Positions 60,399-64,000 of a stretch of 64,000 nt of DNA are shown here, one piece after another. The notes beneath the pieces are model-generated. The model saw only the letters and a program-made list of their open reading frames with translations, was not told the origin of the DNA and did no database searches. Both the position numbers and the translations under genes were made by a program. Position 1 is the stretch's first letter. Each line of letters opens with the position of its first letter. This stretch comes from JACCYJ01 sp038198775 (GTDB lineage Bacteria; Actinomycetota; Actinomycetes; Propionibacteriales; Nocardioidaceae): positions 177,680 to 241,679 of the forward strand of contig JBBPZV010000018.1 of the NCBI GenBank assembly GCA_038198775.1, written 5' to 3'.

Positions 60399-61484
60399 TC
60401 AGGGCTTGGTGGGCACCTTGATCTGCCCGTCGATGATCTTTTGCTTGTACGCGTCGATCTTCGAGGTGATGTCGTCGATGAAGCCGCCGGAGGTGGCGTA
60501 GTCGACACCGCCGGACTTCAGGTCGAAGGTGACGGTCCCGGTCTGCGGCTGACCGTCGGCGAACGCCTTCACGTAGTCGTACACGCCCACGTCGACCCGC
60601 TTGAGCATCGAGGTGAGGATGTGCGGCTTCTCGTCCGGGCTGGCGGTGAGGTACTGGTCGGAGTCGACCCCGATCGCCCAGTGCCCGTCGCCGGCGGCGG
60701 CGGCCGCCTGGAACAAGCCGAGCCCCGATTTGCCCGCGGCGTGGTAGATGATGTCGGCGCCGTTGTCGTACATGCCGGTCGCCGCGGTCTTGCCGCCGCT
60801 GGGGTTCTCGAAGCCCTGCTGGTTGTCGTCTTGGGACAGGTAGACGACGTCGACCTTGATCGACGGGTCGACCGCCTTGACGCCGGCGACGTAGCCGGCC
60901 TGGAACGCCTGGATGAGCGGCCCGTTGACGCCGCCGAGGAAACCGACGTGGTTGGCCTTCGTCTTGAGGGCGGCCGCCACGCCCACCAGGAACGACCCCT
61001 GGTTGGCCGCGAACGTCAGGTTGGCCGCGTTGGGTGCCGACGCGAAGCCGTCGACGACGGCGAAGTTGATGTCCTTGTACGCCGACTCCTTGGCCACCAC
61101 GTCGACGGCCGGTGAGTAGATGAAGCCGACCGCGACGATCGGGTTGTAGCCGGCGTCGGCGAGCGTGCGCAGCCGCTCCTCCCGGTCCGCGTCGCTCTCA
61201 CCGGTCTGCGCCTCGGACTCCTTGCAGGACCCGTGGAGGTCCTGCACTACCTTGGTCAGGCCGGCATAGGCGGAGTCGTTGAACGACTGGTCCCCGCGAC
61301 CCCCGACGTCGTACGCCAGCCCGATCTTGGGCCCGTCACCGCTGGCGGAGGCGCAGACGTCCTGGCTGGACGTGCTGGCGCTGGAACCGCCGCTGCCGCT
61401 GCTCGTGCTGGTGTTGCTCGCGCAGGCGGCGAGCAGCAGGGCCGCGGCCGCGATGCCGGACGCGAGACGGGACCTGGAACGCAC
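60399..61484 (-). CDS. BMP-family nucleoside-binding lipoprotein
   Basis: A 361-residue solute-binding lipoprotein. GTG 61484 has AAGAGGAGG just upstream. The signal peptide ends in the lipobox LLAAC, followed by a Ser/Gly/Thr linker. KIGLAYDVGGRGDQSFNDSAYAGL is the hallmark of the BMP (PnrA/BmpA) family that binds purine and pyrimidine nucleosides; VAVGFIYSPAV and DIIYHAAGKSGLGLFQAA line the ligand pocket. It is the first gene of the importer operon that runs into cdd, the P450 gene and deoA. Confidence 0.94.
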   Translation of the reverse strand: MRSRSRLASGIAAAALLLAACASNTSTSSGSGGSSASTSSQDVCASASGDGPKIGLAYDVGGRGDQSFNDSAYAGLTKVVQDLHGSCKESEAQTGESDADREERLRTLADAGYNPIVAVGFIYSPAVDVVAKESAYKDINFAVVDGFASAPNAANLTFAANQGSFLVGVAAALKTKANHVGFLGGVNGPLIQAFQAGYVAGVKAVDPSIKVDVVYLSQDDNQQGFENPSGGKTAATGMYDNGADIIYHAAGKSGLGLFQAAAAAGDGHWAIGVDSDQYLTASPDEKPHILTSMLKRVDVGVYDYVKAFADGQPQTGTVTFDLKSGGVDYATSGGFIDDITSKIDAYKQKIIDGQIKVPTKP

Positions 61485-61602
61485 GGTGCCTCCTCTTGGC
61501 GGCCACCGCGGTGCATGCTGCAACGGCCGGGCCGGTCGTGTTCTTGCGGATACTAGACCCCTGTCGTGACCGTCGGCTCCGACGCGAGTCGACGCGTCCC
61601 GG

Positions 61603-62781
61603 TCAGCGCACGGCGGAGAGCAGTGCCGCCACCGCCAGCACCTTTGCCCCCACCAGCACCGCCCGGTCGTCGATGCGCAGGTTGCCCTGGTGCAGGTCGA
61701 ACGTGCGCCCGCCCGGTGTCCTGGTACCCAGCCGCGCCATCGCGCCCGGGACGGACTCGACGTACCAGGCGAAGTCCTCCCCGCCGAGACTCTGGCTCGT
61801 CGTCGTGATCGAGCCGGCGCCGAGCGCGGTGACCGCGGCGGCCCGCAGCGTCGCGGTGGCGGCGCGGTCGTTGATCACCGGCGGCACCCCGCGGACGTAC
61901 GAAACCTCCGCGGTGACTCCGTACGGGGCGATGAGGTCCCTGATCAGCTCCCGGACGAGCCGTTCGGACTCGTGCCAGGTCGACACGTCGAGCATGCGCA
62001 GCGTGCCCGCGATCCGACCGCTGGACGGGATGACGTTGTGGGCGTCGCCCGCCTGCACGAGGCCCCAGACCAAGCTGGCGCCGGAGCGGGGGTCCAGCCG
62101 CCGGGACAGCGCCGACGGCAGCTGAGTCACCAAGGTGGCCAGCGCGTACGTCAGGTCCTCGGTGAGATGCGGCCGCGAGGTGTGGCCGCCGCGACCGTAG
62201 AGCCGCACCGCGAGCGCGTCGGCCGCGCCGGTGAGCGCCCCCTCGCGCAGGCCGACGGTCCCCACGTCGAGGGTGGGGTCGCAGTGCATCGCGTAGATCT
62301 GGGCGACACCCTTCATCGCGCCGGCGGCGATCATCTCGTGCGCCCCGCCGGGCATCACCTCCTCGGCGGGTTGGAAGATCAACCGCACCCGCATCGGCAG
62401 CGCGTCGCTCACGGCGGCCTCGGCGAGCACCCGACCCGCTCCGAGCAGCGCCGCGGTGTGGACGTCGTGCCCGCAGGCATGGGCCACGCCGTCGAACGTC
62501 GACTTCCACGGGTCGGTGGTGGTGTCCAGGACCGGCAGCGCGTCCAGGTCGGCGCGCAGCGCGATCAACGGCCCGGGGCCGTCCCCCAGCTCGGCGATCA
62601 GCCCCGACTCGCCGAGCCGGTCGTAGCCGACGCCGAGCTGGTCGAGGCAGTCCGCGACGGCGTCGGTGGTGCGTTGCTCGTCCCACGCCACCTCCGGATG
62701 GGCATGCACGTCGCGCCGGAAGGCGACCAGCTCGGCCGCGAGCGCGTCGACGCGACCGACCAGGTCGGCGGGGGTGGGCAC
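61603..62781 (-). CDS. M20-family amidohydrolase (AmiA/AmiB type)
   Basis: A 392-residue metallopeptidase of the aminoacylase-1/M20D group. VHAHPEVAWDEQRT, VAHACGHDVHTAALLGAG (two zinc His and the Asp), QPAEEVMPGGA (catalytic Glu pair) and YGRGGHTSRPHLTEDL (dimer-lid His) are present, and QSLGGEDFAWYVE holds the last ligand. Likely removes acyl groups from N-acyl amino acids or similar. Corresponds to Rv3305c/Rv3306c, which lie near add in mycobacteria. It ends 118 nt upstream of the nucleoside importer. Confidence 0.92.
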   Translation of the reverse strand: MPTPADLVGRVDALAAELVAFRRDVHAHPEVAWDEQRTTDAVADCLDQLGVGYDRLGESGLIAELGDGPGPLIALRADLDALPVLDTTTDPWKSTFDGVAHACGHDVHTAALLGAGRVLAEAAVSDALPMRVRLIFQPAEEVMPGGAHEMIAAGAMKGVAQIYAMHCDPTLDVGTVGLREGALTGAADALAVRLYGRGGHTSRPHLTEDLTYALATLVTQLPSALSRRLDPRSGASLVWGLVQAGDAHNVIPSSGRIAGTLRMLDVSTWHESERLVRELIRDLIAPYGVTAEVSYVRGVPPVINDRAATATLRAAAVTALGAGSITTTSQSLGGEDFAWYVESVPGAMARLGTRTPGGRTFDLHQGNLRIDDRAVLVGAKVLAVAALLSAVR

Positions 62782-62800
62782 CCGTCGAGGTTAGCGCGGC

Positions 62801-64000
62801 TCAGATGGCGTCCGGCGGCACGTAGGCTCCCCACACCTCCCGCAGCGTGTCGCACACCTCGCCTACGGTGGCCCGCGCCCGCAGCGCCTCCTTCATCGGG
62901 TAGAGGACGTTGTCGCTGCCGCGGGCGGCGGCCTGCAGCGCGTCGAGGCAGCGCCGGGCAAGGTCGTTGTCCCGCTCCGCGCGCAGCCGGGCGAGCCGCT
63001 GGGCCTGCTGCTGCTCGATGGCGGGGTCGACGCGCAGCGTCTCGTACGCCTCCTCGACGTCCAGGCGGAAGCGGTTGAGCCCGACCACCGTGCGCTCCCC
63101 GGCTTCGACCTCCCGGGCGATGGTGTAGGCCGACTTCTCGATCTCCGCCTTCTGGAAGCCCTGCTCGATCGCCCGCACCGCACCCCCGTAGTCCTCGACC
63201 CGCGCGATCAGCTCGCGCGCCGCGGCCTCGACCCCGTCGGTCAGCGACTCCACCGCGTACGAGCCGGCGAACGGGTCGACGGTCTTCGTGACGTCGGACT
63301 CGTACGCCAGCACCTGCTGGGTGCGCAGCGAGAGCCGGGCCGCCTTCTGCGTCGGCAGCCCGATGGCCTCGTCGTAGGAGTTGGCGTGCAGCGACTGGGT
63401 CCCACCGAGGACGGCGGCGAGCGCCTGGACCGCCACCCGCACCAGGTTGACCTCGGGCTGCTGGGCGGTCAGCTGGACGCCGGCGGTCTGGGTGTGGAAG
63501 CGCAGCGTCAGTGACTTGGGGTTGACGGCGCCGAACTCCTCGCGCATCAGCCGGGCCCACAGGCGCCTCGCGGCCCGGAACTTCGCCACCTCCTCGAGCA
63601 GCGTCGTGCGCGAGACGAAGAAGAAGGCGAGCCGCGGCGCGAAGTCGTCGACGTCCTGACCGGCGGCGATCGCGGCTCGCACGTACTCCAGCCCGTTCGC
63701 GAGCGTGAAGGCGACCTCCTGCACCGGCGTGGCGCCGGCCTCGGCCATGTGGTAGCCGGAGATCGAGATCGTGTTCCACTTCGGCAGCTCGGCGCGGCAG
63801 TAGCCGAACGTGTCGGTGACCAGCCGCAGGGACTGCCGCGGCGGGTAGATGTAGGTGCCGCGGGCGATGTACTCCTTCAGCACGTCGTTCTGGACGGTGC
63901 CGGTCAGCCGGGAGCCGTCGATGCCCTGCTCCTCGGCCACCAGCTGGTAGAGCAGCATCAGCAGCGCGGCCGGCGCGTTGATCGTCATCGACGTCGACAC
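62801..64000 (-). CDS. Methylmalonyl-CoA mutase family protein, large (catalytic) subunit, partial
   Basis: The last 399 residues of a B12-dependent acyl-CoA mutase; the start lies beyond the window. TMTINAPAALLMLLYQLVAE-like sequence near the edge, YIYPPRQSLRL, WNTISISGYHMAEAGAT, RLAFFFVSRTTLLEEVAKFRAARRLWA, HTQTAGVQLTAQQPEVNL and LHANSYDEAIGLPTQKAARLSLRTQQ are all hallmarks. It ends GAYVPPDAI without a C-terminal B12-binding domain, so a separate small subunit is needed, as in isobutyryl-CoA or ethylmalonyl-CoA mutase-like pairs. Substrate cannot be told. Confidence 0.93.
   Translation of the reverse strand: MSTSMTINAPAALLMLLYQLVAEEQGIDGSRLTGTVQNDVLKEYIARGTYIYPPRQSLRLVTDTFGYCRAELPKWNTISISGYHMAEAGATPVQEVAFTLANGLEYVRAAIAAGQDVDDFAPRLAFFFVSRTTLLEEVAKFRAARRLWARLMREEFGAVNPKSLTLRFHTQTAGVQLTAQQPEVNLVRVAVQALAAVLGGTQSLHANSYDEAIGLPTQKAARLSLRTQQVLAYESDVTKTVDPFAGSYAVESLTDGVEAAARELIARVEDYGGAVRAIEQGFQKAEIEKSAYTIAREVEAGERTVVGLNRFRLDVEEAYETLRVDPAIEQQQAQRLARLRAERDNDLARRCLDALQAAARGSDNVLYPMKEALRARATVGEVCDTLREVWGAYVPPDAI

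Overview
The window is one continuous stretch of chromosome from a high-GC actinobacterium. Supporting signs are about 70 percent G+C, very frequent GTG starts, operons coupled by 4-bp ATGA/GTGA overlaps, a WhiB protein, coenzyme F420 genes, an RsrA-type anti-sigma factor, and a galactofuranan pathway. Gene order broadly follows the Mycobacterium tuberculosis block Rv3256c to Rv3315c (DUF3499, Rv3259, whiB2, fbiA, fbiB, manB, LCP protein, fadE25, purE, purK, GtrA, PH protein, birA, accD5, accE5, maf, accA3, lpdA, Rv3304, amidohydrolase, pmmB, sapM, add, deoA, cdd). Blocks have been inserted, lost and re-ordered, so it is not a mycobacterium. The genus cannot be fixed from the sequence alone. 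No rRNA, tRNA, CRISPR array, prophage or intact insertion sequence was seen.

Layout. 1-5.2 kb: start of a probable phosphomannomutase, DUF3499, Rv3259-like protein, WhiB2, a Pro-rich membrane protein, and the F420 genes fbiA and a short fbiB without its usual nitroreductase half. 5.1-15.6 kb: nucleotide-sugar and galactan genes, namely a sugar-1-phosphate nucleotidyltransferase, galE, a Wzt/Wzm exporter, GlfT2-like and GlfT1-like transferases, Glf, another GT2 and an LCP ligase. 15.7-20.7 kb: a second LCP protein, an ECF sigma factor with an RsrA-like zinc anti-sigma factor, then a tight operon of a DoxX-like membrane protein, a TusA-like protein, a DsrE protein and a radical-SAM protein fused to a TusA-like domain. 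20.8-35.4 kb: acyl-CoA dehydrogenases, a sulfotransferase-like protein, purE/purK, GtrA, PH protein, birA, a YfhO-like protein and the acyl-CoA carboxylase genes accD, accE and accA with maf. 35.4-46.9 kb: two LGFP-repeat wall proteins, lpdA, small conserved genes, a phosphohexomutase, deoC and two aldehyde dehydrogenase genes. 46.9-47.9 kb: a gene-poor relic. 47.9-64 kb: a SapM-like phosphatase, adenosine deaminase, an ECF19-type sigma/anti-sigma module with a Rieske protein and a lipoprotein, then deoA, a cytochrome P450, cdd and a BMP-type nucleoside ABC importer in one coupled operon, an M20 amidohydrolase and part of a methylmalonyl-CoA mutase family gene.

How the parts may work together. 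The BMP importer, Cdd, Add, DeoA, a phosphomutase, DeoC and aldehyde dehydrogenase could form a route from external nucleosides to glyceraldehyde-3-phosphate and acetaldehyde or its oxidation product. GalE, Glf, GlfT1, GlfT2 and Wzm/Wzt could make, polymerise and export a galactofuranan, with LCP proteins attaching it to peptidoglycan. AccA, AccD and AccE form an acyl-CoA carboxylase.

The most notable points are: (1) the DoxX/TusA/DsrE/radical-SAM operon, preceded by a SigR-like promoter and lying directly after a thiol-sensing-type sigma/anti-sigma pair; (2) three promoters of the form TGAACC-N16-CGTG around the second ECF gene, which define a small extracytoplasmic redox regulon; (3) two families of short intergenic repeats, one of which overlaps stop codons and supplies the C-terminus of PurE; (4) a cytochrome P450 inside the nucleoside salvage operon.
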